A DNA stretch of 64,000 nucleotides from Porphyromonas canoris (GTDB taxonomy: Bacteria > Bacteroidota > Bacteroidia > Bacteroidales > Porphyromonadaceae), in the NCBI RefSeq assembly GCF_000769115.1, contig NZ_JQZV01000003.1:1-64000 (forward strand), given 5' to 3'. Of this stretch, positions 34,961 through 42,751 are shown in pieces. Position 1 is the first letter of the stretch; the number at the start of each line of letters is the position of its first letter. The notes under the pieces were generated by a model, which was not told the origin of the DNA, did not search any database, and was given only the letters and a program-made list of their open reading frames with translations. The position numbers and the translations under genes were made by a program.

Positions 34961-36427
34961 ATGATTGTCTCTAAAGACCTTCTGCAAATGCTTTCAGACA
35001 CTGAGAGCTACAATATCGAGAGGACAGAGTCGACTGGCAATATGGATAAGTTTTGTCAGGCGATATGTGCTTTCTCAAATGATATTTCGGGTAGTGGCAG
35101 GAATGGCTATCTCATTATTGGAGCAAAGGACAATGGAGAGTTGTCAGGTTTGCAGGTTGATGATAAGCTCTTATTGCAGATTGCCAATATTCGGACAGAT
35201 GGCAACATTCTCCCTCAGCCCACCATGACAGTAGAGAAGTTCCATTTTGATGAAGGGGATGTATTGGTGGCAGAAGTCCAGCCCTCAGAATTTCCGCCTG
35301 TACGTTATCGTGGTCGTGTTTGGGTACGTGTCGGTCCTCGGAAGAGCACTGCAACAGAGGCAGAAGAAAAGATACTCACCGAAAGGCGACTCTCCAACGT
35401 TCATACTTTTGATGCTATGCCTTGTTTGGGAACGAGCATTGACGACTTAGATGTATCTCTCATTCGTAAGGAGTTTTTGCCCAAGGCTGTGGCAGAGGAT
35501 GTTCTCGGTGAAGACAAACGAGATATCACGGATCAACTTGCCTCTCTTGGCTTATATGATTTGCGCTATAACTGTCCGACTAATGGGGCTATTGTCCTAT
35601 TTGGAAAGAATCCTGAGCGACACGTACATGGGGCGTATATTCAATATGTTCGCTTCAAGGGTAAGGATCGTGCGGGCGATATTCTCAACGAGCATAAGTT
35701 TAGCGGTAATCTTTGCAAGGTATTGCTTAAGATTGATGCTTTTGTCGAGACAAGTATCTCTCAAAAGCGTCCTATTCCCGTGAGTGTACTTCGGGAAGAA
35801 ACAGTTTCTAAGTACCCATACTGGGCTACTCGAGAGTTGTTGATGAATGCCATTATGCACAGAGATTACGAGGGTAACGCTCCTATTCAGTTTTATGAGT
35901 ACGACGACCGCATCGAGATTCAAAACCCTGGAGGGTTGTACGGCAAGGTCTGTCCTGATAATTTCCCAAATGTTAGCGATTATCGGAATCCCTTTATTGC
36001 CGAAGCAATGAAAGTCTTGGGCTATGTAAACCGATTCAGCCGTGGAGTCTATCGAGTTCAGAAGGAATTGGAAGAAAACGGTAACGGGCAAGCCTCTTTT
36101 GATTTTTCATTGATTACAGCTTTTCGAGTAGTTGAGAACGTTTCTCAAAAGTATTTTGAAGAGGGCTTTGGAGGAGAAACTACCCAAGAAAAGCCCAAGA
36201 AAGGCCCAAGAAAAGCCCAAGAAACATCCAAGAAACATCCAAGAAACATCCAAGAAGAACTATTAGGCATAATCCAAGAAAATCCAGAGATTACACGGAG
36301 AGAAATGGAAATGATACTCGGATGTTCAACGGGTAAAATAAAGTATTACATTGAGAAAATGACCAAGCAAGGTGTCATCAAGCACGAAGGCTCTACAAAG
36401 GCTGGAAAGTGGATAATAATCAAATAA
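34961..36427 (+). CDS. AlbA_2 / RecG-like ATP-binding transcriptional regulator
   Basis: A 488-aa protein. It has an N-terminal AlbA_2 (Schlafen-related) DNA-binding domain (about 10-130; ERTESTGNMDKFCQAICAFS, NGYLIIGAKDNGELSGL, YRGRVWVRVGPRKSTATEAE), a middle GHKL-like domain with RELLMNAIMHRDYEG (Asn296) and IEIQNPGGLYG, and a C-terminal winged helix (about 434-488, TRREMEMILGCSTGKIKYYI). Residues about 408-433 are encoded by seven tandem 11-bp repeats, so copy-number change would shift frame and cut off the winged helix. Such proteins often lie in defence or mobile regions; the regulated genes here are unknown. Confidence 0.8.
   Translation: MIVSKDLLQMLSDTESYNIERTESTGNMDKFCQAICAFSNDISGSGRNGYLIIGAKDNGELSGLQVDDKLLLQIANIRTDGNILPQPTMTVEKFHFDEGDVLVAEVQPSEFPPVRYRGRVWVRVGPRKSTATEAEEKILTERRLSNVHTFDAMPCLGTSIDDLDVSLIRKEFLPKAVAEDVLGEDKRDITDQLASLGLYDLRYNCPTNGAIVLFGKNPERHVHGAYIQYVRFKGKDRAGDILNEHKFSGNLCKVLLKIDAFVETSISQKRPIPVSVLREETVSKYPYWATRELLMNAIMHRDYEGNAPIQFYEYDDRIEIQNPGGLYGKVCPDNFPNVSDYRNPFIAEAMKVLGYVNRFSRGVYRVQKELEENGNGQASFDFSLITAFRVVENVSQKYFEEGFGGETTQEKPKKGPRKAQETSKKHPRNIQEELLGIIQENPEITRREMEMILGCSTGKIKYYIEKMTKQGVIKHEGSTKAGKWIIIK
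36182..36258 (+). repeat. Seven tandem 11-bp repeats inside a coding sequence
   Basis: Units start at 36182, 36193, 36204, 36215, 36226, 36237 and 36248. They read like GCCCAAGAAAA (first four) and ATCCAAGAAAC (last three). The period is not a multiple of three, so gain or loss of one or two units shifts the reading frame. Confidence 0.9.
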
Positions 36428-36430
36428 AAC

Positions 36431-36550
36431 GTGTACATAATATTGAGCAGTCTTTTGTTGCTTGTATTGGTTGTCGTGCTCATAGGAGCAGTCCTTCCGA
36501 GAATCAGAACAGCTACAAAATGGTGTTTTATATACCTTTGTTGTGGTTAA
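36431..36550 (+). CDS. Possible small hydrophobic peptide (39 aa)
   Basis: A GTG-initiated frame just after the AlbA_2 gene gives a hydrophobic stretch (SSLLLLVLVVVLIGAVLP) followed by RIRTATKWCFIYLCCG. It could be a real small membrane protein, the end of a decayed gene or chance. It overlaps the promoter box of the next gene. No homology can be judged from sequence alone. Confidence 0.25.
   Translation: MYIILSSLLLLVLVVVLIGAVLPRIRTATKWCFIYLCCG
36533..36540 (+). promoter_or_regulatory. Promoter -7 box before the first acetyltransferase
   Basis: TACCTTTG fits TAnnTTTG, 47 nt before the ATG at 36588. Confidence 0.5.
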
Positions 36551-36587
36551 ACACTTATCATAGGTTTAAACATATATACTATAGCAA

Positions 36588-37073
36588 ATGTCAAATAATG
36601 CAGTTTTTCGAAGAATGTTCCCTCATGAGTATTGCATGTTGGAGGACTTTTTGTATGAAGCCATTTTCATACCTGAGGGAGTAGAGCCTCCTCCGTATGA
36701 CATTATTTATCTACCAGAGCTATATATGTACATTGAAGACTTTGGGAGTAAAGCTTCAGATCTAGCAGTAGTAGCAGAAGTGGATGGAATCATAATCGGA
36801 GCAGCATGGGCACGTATCATGATGGACTATGGACATATTGATGATCAAACGCCCTCTCTTTCCATCTCACTACATCCAAACTTTAGAGGACAAGGCATCG
36901 GTACAAAACTTTGGAAGACATTACTTGATCATCTCTTTCTGGCTGGTTATCACCAATGTTCTCTATCTGTACAAAAAACAAATTTTGCTACTAAACTGTA
37001 TGTACGCAGTGGATTTTATGTCGTCAAAGAGAATCAAGACGACTATGTAATGGTAAAGAAGCTCAGAGAGTAG
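36588..37073 (+). CDS. GNAT-family N-acetyltransferase
   Basis: A 161-aa acetyl-CoA-dependent acetyltransferase. The acetyl-CoA pyrophosphate loop is PNFRGQGIGTKLW (near 108-120), and the C-terminal motif B region reads NFATKLYVRSGFYVV. The N-terminus (PPPYDIIYLPELYMYIEDFG) is typical of a small GNAT group annotated as acetyltransferases of unknown substrate. It is preceded by its own promoter box and followed by a 67-bp repeat and a strong terminator, so it is a single-gene cassette-like unit. An antibiotic- or metabolite-modifying role is possible but not shown. Confidence 0.8.
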   Translation: MSNNAVFRRMFPHEYCMLEDFLYEAIFIPEGVEPPPYDIIYLPELYMYIEDFGSKASDLAVVAEVDGIIIGAAWARIMMDYGHIDDQTPSLSISLHPNFRGQGIGTKLWKTLLDHLFLAGYHQCSLSVQKTNFATKLYVRSGFYVVKENQDDYVMVKKLRE

Positions 37074-37116
37074 ATAAATCAGAAACACTACTACATTGTC
37101 TACAATATAACCATAA

Positions 37117-37183
37117 CCGATTGTTTGTAATCGATTTCAGAAATCATATTTGTACCATGTGATTGCAATCTGCTGTAAATCAG
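37117..37183. repeat. 67-bp direct repeat, copy A
   Basis: It matches 39572-39638 without gaps at 56 of 67 positions. It contains the palindrome GATTGCAATC and ends in AAATCAG; the outer ends are weak inverted repeats. It begins 44 nt after the acetyltransferase stop. The gap 37074-37567 holds this repeat, a terminator (37234-37274) and a promoter box (37475). Confidence 0.75.
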
Positions 37184-37233
37184 TATAGATTTGTTTTGAA
37201 GAAGTCAAATAAGCATTACATTCTAACATAAGT

Positions 37234-37274
37234 AGAAAAATCGCAGCAAGTGTTTAGCTTGCTGCGATTTTTCT
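37234..37274 (+). terminator. Terminator after the first acetyltransferase
   Basis: A 17-bp perfect stem AGAAAAATCGCAGCAAG (37234-37250) with 37258-37274, a 7-nt loop and a T-rich end. Confidence 0.9.
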
Positions 37275-37474
37275 TTCTACCCATCCTTTATGCCTAACCA
37301 GAGGAGGATATAATATTTTTATCGTTTAGTCGGTTATGCTTTTATAGTTCTGATAAGGCTATATCATTGACGAGAACCCAAAGAAAGGAAAGAGGCGAGA
37401 ATAGAATAGGTGATGAAGATAAAATCTCTGATTTTTATCTTGCTTTTTTCTATCTAACACATTATTCCATTTCA

Positions 37475-37482
37475 TATCTTTG
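37475..37482 (+). promoter_or_regulatory. Promoter -7 box before the second acetyltransferase
   Basis: TATCTTTG, 86 nt before the ATG at 37568. The bases before it (CCATTTCA) resemble those before the XRE gene box at 32401. Confidence 0.5.
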
Positions 37483-37567
37483 TGTTAGTGCATTATCCTA
37501 CATTAGTGATAGGCGAGAGATGATATGACAAGATGATAATAAAGTGAAATCTTGATTTAGTAAGAAT

Positions 37568-38122
37568 ATGGAATTACAAACAGAACATTTAATTTTAAGG
37601 CCATGGCAAGAGAGCGATGCCGAAGATCTTTACAAGTATGCGCAAAACCCTAATGTTGGTCCAATAGCTGGTTGGCCCCCACATACGAGCATAGAGAATA
37701 GTCGTGAGATTATTAAGAGCGTTCTTTTGACTCCTGAAACTTATGCTGTTGTATTGAAAGCGACAGGAGAAGCAGTCGGTAGCGTTGGGTTAATGACGGC
37801 AAGAAGTGAAATTCACTCTGCAAAAATGGCAGATACCGAGTGCGAAATAGGCTTCTGGCTTGGAGAGCCATTTTGGGGACAGGGTTTGATACCCGAAGCT
37901 ATAAATGAGTTACTTCGATATGCTTTTGATGACTTAAAGCAGACTGCCGTTTGGTGCGGTTATTTTGACGGAAATGAAAAATCAAGGCGTGTACAAGAGA
38001 AATGTGGATTTACTTACAGCCACACAGAGCACGACAAAGCAGTTCCATTATTGAATGAATTTCGCACAGAACATTTCACGAAACTCACATTAGACAATTG
38101 GAGAAAAACCAGAAACAGATAA
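37568..38122 (+). CDS. RimJ/RimL-type GNAT acetyltransferase
   Basis: This acetyltransferase (184 aa) belongs to the RimJ/RimL subgroup. It begins with the typical strand TEHLILRPWQESDAEDLY; GFWLGEPFWGQGLIPEAI is the acetyl-CoA loop, and GNEKSRRVQEKCGFTY is the C-terminal motif. Members acetylate protein N-termini or small molecules; the substrate cannot be told. It is transcribed in the same direction as the glycosyltransferase 110 nt downstream, and both lie between two copies of a 67-bp repeat. Confidence 0.85.
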   Translation: MELQTEHLILRPWQESDAEDLYKYAQNPNVGPIAGWPPHTSIENSREIIKSVLLTPETYAVVLKATGEAVGSVGLMTARSEIHSAKMADTECEIGFWLGEPFWGQGLIPEAINELLRYAFDDLKQTAVWCGYFDGNEKSRRVQEKCGFTYSHTEHDKAVPLLNEFRTEHFTKLTLDNWRKTRNR

Positions 38123-38232
38123 ATATGTTCGGTGATGCTTTTGTGGACTTAAACCTGTTTATGACAGTATTATATCGAGAAGAATTCAGGATAGGGTTAA
38201 GTGTTAACTTTTAATTTTCAACCAAAATCGAT

Positions 38233-39546
38233 ATGAAAAATAACATAACCATAGCTATAGCTACGATCTTTCAAAACGGAGGGGATGCAACAAGAGCCCT
38301 TGAGATAGCGAAGATTATAGATGAATATAAACCAGAGAATTGTAATCTCAGGATTGTATTCCTCACAAGAGGAAGCCTATACGAAGATAAAGTTATTGAA
38401 GCAGGATTTGAGCTCTATCGGGCTACTCCTCGATTGGAAGGTATTCGCTATCAAGATGATTTCGAAACTAAATTCGGAGAGCTGATCGGAAACGAATCAT
38501 TAGCTTATGATATATTGCAGGGGGAGATTAAAGCATATAAAGAAATCAACCCCGATTTACTCATTTATGGATTTTGGCCGATAGGGAGCATCGCAAAGCG
38601 TTTGGCTATTCCAAGCGTAAAAAGCATTGCTTTCCTGCCACTGCCGTTAACGGAAACTTTTCTAAATGAGAGCCTCACCTTTCCTGATGAATTATTCTTT
38701 TCTCGATTACCAGCTAAGTTTCAGAAGTGGATAATGAGCTGTATTCCCCATTCATTAAAAAAGAGGAATCCGGCATTAAAGCATTCCTTAATCAGAAAGG
38801 CTGCTGAAAAATCCGGATGGGATGGATCTCCTTTAATCAACATATTTGAGATGCTTAAGTCTGATCTTTTATTGGTCAATGATTTGGCAGTCTTTTACCA
38901 TACAGAGCAATACGACAGTACGGTAATCTTTACAGGACCGGTGTATGCTCAGGAAAAGCAAGAAGAAATAAAAGACAAAGAAATTCTCAAAATTCTTGAT
39001 GATACAAATACACGCAAAAAGTTCTTTTGCACTCTTGGAACATCAGGAAGCAAGGAGGAGTTATTAGAAATAGTAAAGATGTTCAACTCTCCTTGTGGCA
39101 TGAAGTGTGGTGGTATTATTCTTTCTCCTCCTTCTGTTTGTCCATTGGAAGAGTCTCAACGACTGCTTAACAATAAAAATGTTTATGTAACCGATAAATT
39201 TGTTCCGGCAAAAGCTATTAGTAAAAGAGTTGATTTAGTAATATGCCATGGAGGACAAGGAACGCTGCAAACAGCAATAACGAGTGCAATTCCTTTGATA
39301 GGAGTCGCTACGCAACCTGAACAGAAAATCAATTTGGAGCATTTAGAGGCGTTTGGTTCTGCTATTCGGATACCTATGAGAAAGTGGAACTGCAAAACTC
39401 TTGAGAAAAAAATTCAAGAGGTTTTGGAGCATTACCCCGAATATAAACAAAGTGCAGAAATGCTGTGCAGACAATACAATGAAACCAATGCAAAAAAAAT
39501 CATTGGAGAATCAATTTGGGAATCAATAGAAGTTGTCAGAAAGTAA
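38233..39546 (+). CDS. GT1-family glycosyltransferase (UDP-sugar, macrolide-GT-like)
   Basis: A 437-aa glycosyltransferase of the GT-B fold. The N-terminal acceptor half begins ITIAIATIFQNGGDATRALE, close to the GGDTTR-like start of UGT/MGT enzymes. The C-terminal donor half has VICHGGQGTLQTAITSAIPL and VATQPEQKINLEHLEAFGSA, the glycine/histidine and Glu-Gln nucleotide-sugar binding region. Such enzymes glycosylate small lipophilic acceptors (macrolides, flavonoids, lipids). Together with the neighbouring acetyltransferase this suggests chemical modification of a small molecule, perhaps resistance, but that is inference. The low-GC composition marks it as acquired. Confidence 0.85.
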   Translation: MKNNITIAIATIFQNGGDATRALEIAKIIDEYKPENCNLRIVFLTRGSLYEDKVIEAGFELYRATPRLEGIRYQDDFETKFGELIGNESLAYDILQGEIKAYKEINPDLLIYGFWPIGSIAKRLAIPSVKSIAFLPLPLTETFLNESLTFPDELFFSRLPAKFQKWIMSCIPHSLKKRNPALKHSLIRKAAEKSGWDGSPLINIFEMLKSDLLLVNDLAVFYHTEQYDSTVIFTGPVYAQEKQEEIKDKEILKILDDTNTRKKFFCTLGTSGSKEELLEIVKMFNSPCGMKCGGIILSPPSVCPLEESQRLLNNKNVYVTDKFVPAKAISKRVDLVICHGGQGTLQTAITSAIPLIGVATQPEQKINLEHLEAFGSAIRIPMRKWNCKTLEKKIQEVLEHYPEYKQSAEMLCRQYNETNAKKIIGESIWESIEVVRK

Positions 39547-39571
39547 TACCCAAACAACCGGTAATAATATT

Positions 39572-39638
39572 CTGATTGTTTATAATTGATTTCAGTAGTC
39601 ATATTTACTCCATGCTATTGCAATCTGTTGTAAATCAG
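39572..39638. repeat. 67-bp direct repeat, copy B
   Basis: The partner of 37117-37183, 25 nt after the glycosyltransferase stop. It starts CTGATTG and ends AAATCAG. It is followed, like copy A, by a strong terminator. Confidence 0.75.
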
Positions 39639-39714
39639 AATGTTTTTTTTGTTTTTACTTCAAGGAGGAATTATTAAATAAGTAGTATTCCTACTCGTTG
39701 CTACTAATCTCAGT

Positions 39715-39760
39715 AGCCAATTATCGGAAGTTATACGAATCCGATAATTGGCTGTTTTTA
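39715..39760 (+). terminator. Terminator after the glycosyltransferase
   Basis: A 14-bp perfect stem AGCCAATTATCGGA (39715-39728) with 39740-39753, an 11-nt loop, then GTTTTTAT. This is the last recognisable signal of the island. Confidence 0.85.
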
Positions 39761-39812
39761 TTTCTATATTTGATTCCCTATAATTTTAAGATAAATGAAT
39801 AGTCGGATTGTA

Positions 39813-39963
39813 GCTGTTTAGAAAATCATTTGAACGTGTTAGAAAGATAGGTGAAAGGTGTTTAGAAATATGAAGTGAGTCTTGGTTGCTGAAAATCAAA
39901 GTTTGGATTCTGGAAATTATGACTTGATTTTTACCAACCGAGCTTTGATTTCTCTTGTTAAAC
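39813..39963. repeat. Degenerate 22-bp tandem array at the right edge of the island
   Basis: Units begin at 39813 (23 bp), 39836, 39858, 39880, 39902 (22 bp each), 39924 and 39944 (20 bp each). The first share GTTTAGAAA-like cores; the last share CTTGATTT/CTTTGATTT with the arrays at 17773 and 52473. The gap 39547-40256 otherwise holds repeat copy B and the terminator; 39964-40256 shows nothing clear. Confidence 0.5.
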
Positions 39964-40256
39964 GTATTCACCGAAGGAAGTGAACAGGTTCTTTGGAAAT
40001 TTGAAATATGGTCAGACTATAAATTCTTTACACTGTTTCAGATGAAGAGAGGGGTGTTTTGTGGATCTGTCAGTGATTATTCTCTTGTGAACAAGAGAGC
40101 ATGAGAAACGATTTATGTATGACGTTTTTTGCGGAGCCTTATTGATGTGTACTTTGCTTAGCCTTTCCTGCCATGTTGATCTTCGTGGGGTGTCTGCAAA
40201 AGGTATCTGTTGAAGGCTTTTCTAATCTTGGCTCCGGTTTTTCGGCTATTATCTGT

Positions 40257-41024
40257 TCATCTTTCTTCGCACGAAGAGCACATGGCATCTTTGTTCTTGG
40301 TGCGAGAGGCATGCTTGATGATCCATGCGCACGCCTTTGTCATGTCCGGGCTTTCCCAGTCGGTAATGATCTGCTCAAACTTTAGAGGATCGGCTTTGTA
40401 AAGATCGTTCAGATTGTTGGCAACGCTCTTTTGGATGGTTTTGTCCGGATCGTTTCTCAGGTTAGAGAGAATTTCCCGGTAGAGATCGAAGTGCCGTAGC
40501 GCGACATCTGTTTTCTTTGACCATGGGAGGTATATGCGGAGGCATTCGCTTGCCAATCGACGTACTCTTTGATGCTCGTCTTTGCTCCACTCCAACATCA
40601 GCCGCATGGTCTTTTCGGGAAATCGAATGAGGATCGGACGCATACAGTATTCGCCTGTGAATCTTTTGGTCAGCTCTTTGCTGAATGCCGTGCTCGGCTC
40701 GAAGTGAGTGTCTCCGTATAGCTCTACGAACTTGCCCACGGGCCAAAGCCACCACCCCTCGCTGAACATGCCTAAGCTCCCTTCGACTTCCGGTCCGAGA
40801 ATCCGGATGAAGATACTTAGTGTCTGTTCGTAGCTCTCAGGCAGGCATGCTTTGAGCGCAGTGGCAATGAGGATTTGTCTGTCGTTGAACTCTAAGAACT
40901 CCAGCCGTTGCGATACCAAGTTGATAAACTTGCCGGTATCAAACGGAGGATATACCGATGCTATTTTATGTCCAAGAAAGAGGCAATACTCCTGATTATA
41001 ATACTCCTTTAGTTTCTTTGCCAT
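40257..41024 (-). CDS. DNA alkylation repair protein (AlkC/AlkD-like HEAT glycosylase)
   Basis: A 255-aa, all-helical HEAT-like repeat protein. The motifs SKELTKRFTGEYCMRPILIR, RRLASECLRIYLPWSK and QKSVANNLNDLYK match the AlkC/AlkD family, which excises alkylated bases such as 3-methyladenine without base flipping. The start at 41024 gives the usual N-terminus MAKKLKEYYNQEY; a longer frame from 41189 adds atypical residues. The minus-strand direction and higher GC mark the return to native chromosome. The C-terminal tail (RTKNKDAMCSSCEER) is unusual with two cysteines near the end. Confidence 0.85.
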   Translation of the reverse strand: MAKKLKEYYNQEYCLFLGHKIASVYPPFDTGKFINLVSQRLEFLEFNDRQILIATALKACLPESYEQTLSIFIRILGPEVEGSLGMFSEGWWLWPVGKFVELYGDTHFEPSTAFSKELTKRFTGEYCMRPILIRFPEKTMRLMLEWSKDEHQRVRRLASECLRIYLPWSKKTDVALRHFDLYREILSNLRNDPDKTIQKSVANNLNDLYKADPLKFEQIITDWESPDMTKACAWIIKHASRTKNKDAMCSSCEER

Positions 41025-41248
41025 GCTGTTGTCTGTTCGTTTATCGGATTTGAGTGGGCTGAGACTTTGGGTGGTGAAGTAATTGATAAGAAGAGGTCCG
41101 ATTTCGGATGTTGTTGCGGCATGGAAGCTGCAAAAGAGGAATGACGGAAGGAAAGCATGGGAATATTCGAAGAGAGAGCAAGAGCGCAAACGCGTGCCGA
41201 GAAAAAGAGAGTAGAATCGGAGCTTGGAGATAACTTGGAGATAAATAG

Positions 41249-41276
41249 AAGAGCGAAACAGTAATGTTTCGCTCTT
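41249..41276 (-). terminator. Hairpin after the DoxX gene
   Basis: A 12-bp perfect stem AAGAGCGAAACA (41249-41260) with 41265-41276 and a GTAA loop, 15 nt past the DoxX stop. Next to it CTTGGAGATAA is repeated in tandem (41223, 41234). Nothing else clear lies in 41025-41290. Confidence 0.7.
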
Positions 41277-41290
41277 GTGTTATGGTAGTA

Positions 41291-41689
41291 TCAGTCCCAC
41301 TTATTTTTTGTAGAGACGGCATATTTCCCTCCGCCTGTAAAGAATAGAGCAAGAGCCCCGAATAAGAAGAGTCCGGGTAGTTCTGCCCCCCATCCTCCGT
41401 ACTGATTGAGAGAAAAAACGGGGTGCCCTCCTAACCAGATAATGGCAATACAATTAAATACGAACAGGAGTGCCGCTAAGCGTGTCCTTGCTCCAAGTAT
41501 CAGCAGAAGAGGTGCCAGAATCTCTCCTATATATACACCATAGGCGATAAATGCAGGTAGGCTTTTTGCTTCAAGCATCCCTTGTACGGGGCCTATGCCT
41601 CCTTGTAGTTTGGCGATGCCATGCAACAGCATCATCACCCCGATCGAGAGTCGGAGGATCAAAATGCCTAAATCTTTGTTTCTATCCAT
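41291..41689 (-). CDS. DoxX-family membrane protein
   Basis: A 132-aa protein with four predicted membrane helices (ILILRLSIGVMMLLHGIAKL; AFIAYGVYIGEILAPLLLIL; RLAALLFVFNCIAIIWLG; GLFLFGALALFFTGG). The GVMMLLHG and GEILAPLLLILG segments are DoxX signatures. DoxX-like proteins are linked to thiol and oxidative stress in some bacteria; the exact role here is open. It precedes no close partner, but the pirin gene 58 nt upstream points the same way and may share its transcript. Confidence 0.82.
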   Translation of the reverse strand: MDRNKDLGILILRLSIGVMMLLHGIAKLQGGIGPVQGMLEAKSLPAFIAYGVYIGEILAPLLLILGARTRLAALLFVFNCIAIIWLGGHPVFSLNQYGGWGAELPGLFLFGALALFFTGGGKYAVSTKNKWD

Positions 41690-41747
41690 AATGATATTGT
41701 GTGTTTGATGTTGTCTTATTTTGTGTCTGTTTTCTGTATTGCTCTGA

Positions 41748-42467
41748 TCAGGCAGTCATAGGTACTTCCATAAGAAGTATTTCGGTGCCCGAAGCATCGG
41801 ACGTCACGGAGAGAGTGTCTATATCCCAAATACCGAGACCGTCTCTTGTTGAGAGCGAGTGGCCCGAAATAGTGGCTTTACCTTTTATGATAAAGGCATA
41901 GACGCCGTTGCCTTTGTGCTTTATCTTGTATTCGGATGTTGTGCCGTGGTCAAACTTTCCCATATGGAACCATGCATTTTGGTGTATCCATACCCCTTCA
42001 TCATTCGGATCGGGGGAGAGGATTTGGTGGAATCGGTTGATCATGCTGTTTACATCCAAGCTTTTTTGATCGTAGCGAGGAGCAACATTTTTTTTGTTTG
42101 GGAAGATCCAAATCTGTAAAAATTTGGTCAGACGATCTTTGTTCCTATTATATTCACTGTGCTGAATACCTGTCCCGGCACTCATGACTTGAATATCTCC
42201 CTGCTTGATCACAGCAATATTGCCAAGAGTATCTTTGTGTTCAAGATCTCCCTCCAAAGGAATGCTGATAATCTCCATATTGTCGTGCGGATGTTTACCA
42301 AAGCCCATTCCTGCTGCAACGGTATCATCATTGATTACTCTAAGTGCACCGAAGTGTATGCGTTCGGGATTGTAGTAGTTGCCAAAGCTAAAAGTGTGAT
42401 AGGATTCTAACCATCCGAAGTTAGCTTTACCACGTGTTTCTGATTTGTGAATTACAAAATTTTTCAT
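41748..42467 (-). CDS. Pirin-family bicupin protein
   Basis: A 239-aa pirin (YhhW type). The N-terminal cupin holds the metal ligands in GKHPHDNMEIISIPLEG (His, His, later Glu) and SAGTGIQHSEYN. The C-terminal cupin includes YAFIIKGKATISG. Bacterial pirins bind iron and some act as quercetin dioxygenases; others modulate metabolic enzymes. The length is standard. The downstream DoxX gene suggests a stress-related pair. No promoter box is visible upstream. Confidence 0.88.
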   Translation of the reverse strand: MKNFVIHKSETRGKANFGWLESYHTFSFGNYYNPERIHFGALRVINDDTVAAGMGFGKHPHDNMEIISIPLEGDLEHKDTLGNIAVIKQGDIQVMSAGTGIQHSEYNRNKDRLTKFLQIWIFPNKKNVAPRYDQKSLDVNSMINRFHQILSPDPNDEGVWIHQNAWFHMGKFDHGTTSEYKIKHKGNGVYAFIIKGKATISGHSLSTRDGLGIWDIDTLSVTSDASGTEILLMEVPMTA

Positions 42468-42634
42468 GTTAATTAAATCTTATGTGGATTGTGTATAGCT
42501 TTTTATAAATTGGTTATCGACAATCTATCCGTAGAGATGTTCTGAAGAGTGTGAGGATTGTTTTATATCTCTTCTTCTGGGAACAACATACTATGAAGCC
42601 ATGTAACTTAAGTAATTTCCCAAGTGAAACGAAA

Positions 42635-42680
42635 GCACTATATGTAAAGTGAGCATTATCTCGCTTTTTACATATAGTGC
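42635..42680 (-). terminator. Hairpin after the nitroreductase gene
   Basis: GCACTATATGTAAA (42635-42648) pairs perfectly with 42667-42680, with further partial pairing inside. It lies about 70 nt past the nitroreductase stop, in the 42468-42751 gap, where I see no other signal. Confidence 0.65.
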
Positions 42681-42751
42681 CATCTGAATCGGGTGATTTT
42701 ATCTTACCCGAGTGTAGAATTGTAGATAAAACGAATCTTCTATCTTCTGTT

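Larger units (their letters stand above)
23640..39760. mobile_element. Composite integrated mobilizable element / genomic island
   Basis: The limits are approximate. The left part holds a recombinase, an excisionase-like protein, a VapE ATPase, a primase, MobC and a relaxase, in the order seen in Bacteroides mobilizable elements. The right part is AT-rich cargo (STAS/GHKL operon, AlbA_2 regulator, acetyltransferases, glycosyltransferase). Genes before 23560 and after 40257 look like native chromosome. A 13-base direct repeat at 23677-23689 and 37146-37158 could mark the ends of the core, and a 67-bp duplication (37117, 39572) brackets an extra module. It has mobilization genes but no conjugation (tra) machinery, so transfer would need a helper. 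Confidence 0.75.

Noticed and set aside
37117-39638. Integron attC sites with gene cassettes
   Set aside because: Repeats follow each gene as in cassettes, but no integron integrase is present and the attC core (GTTRRRY with paired boxes) is not convincing.
23640-39760. Complete conjugative transposon
   Set aside because: No coupling protein or tra/type IV secretion genes are visible, only mobilization functions.
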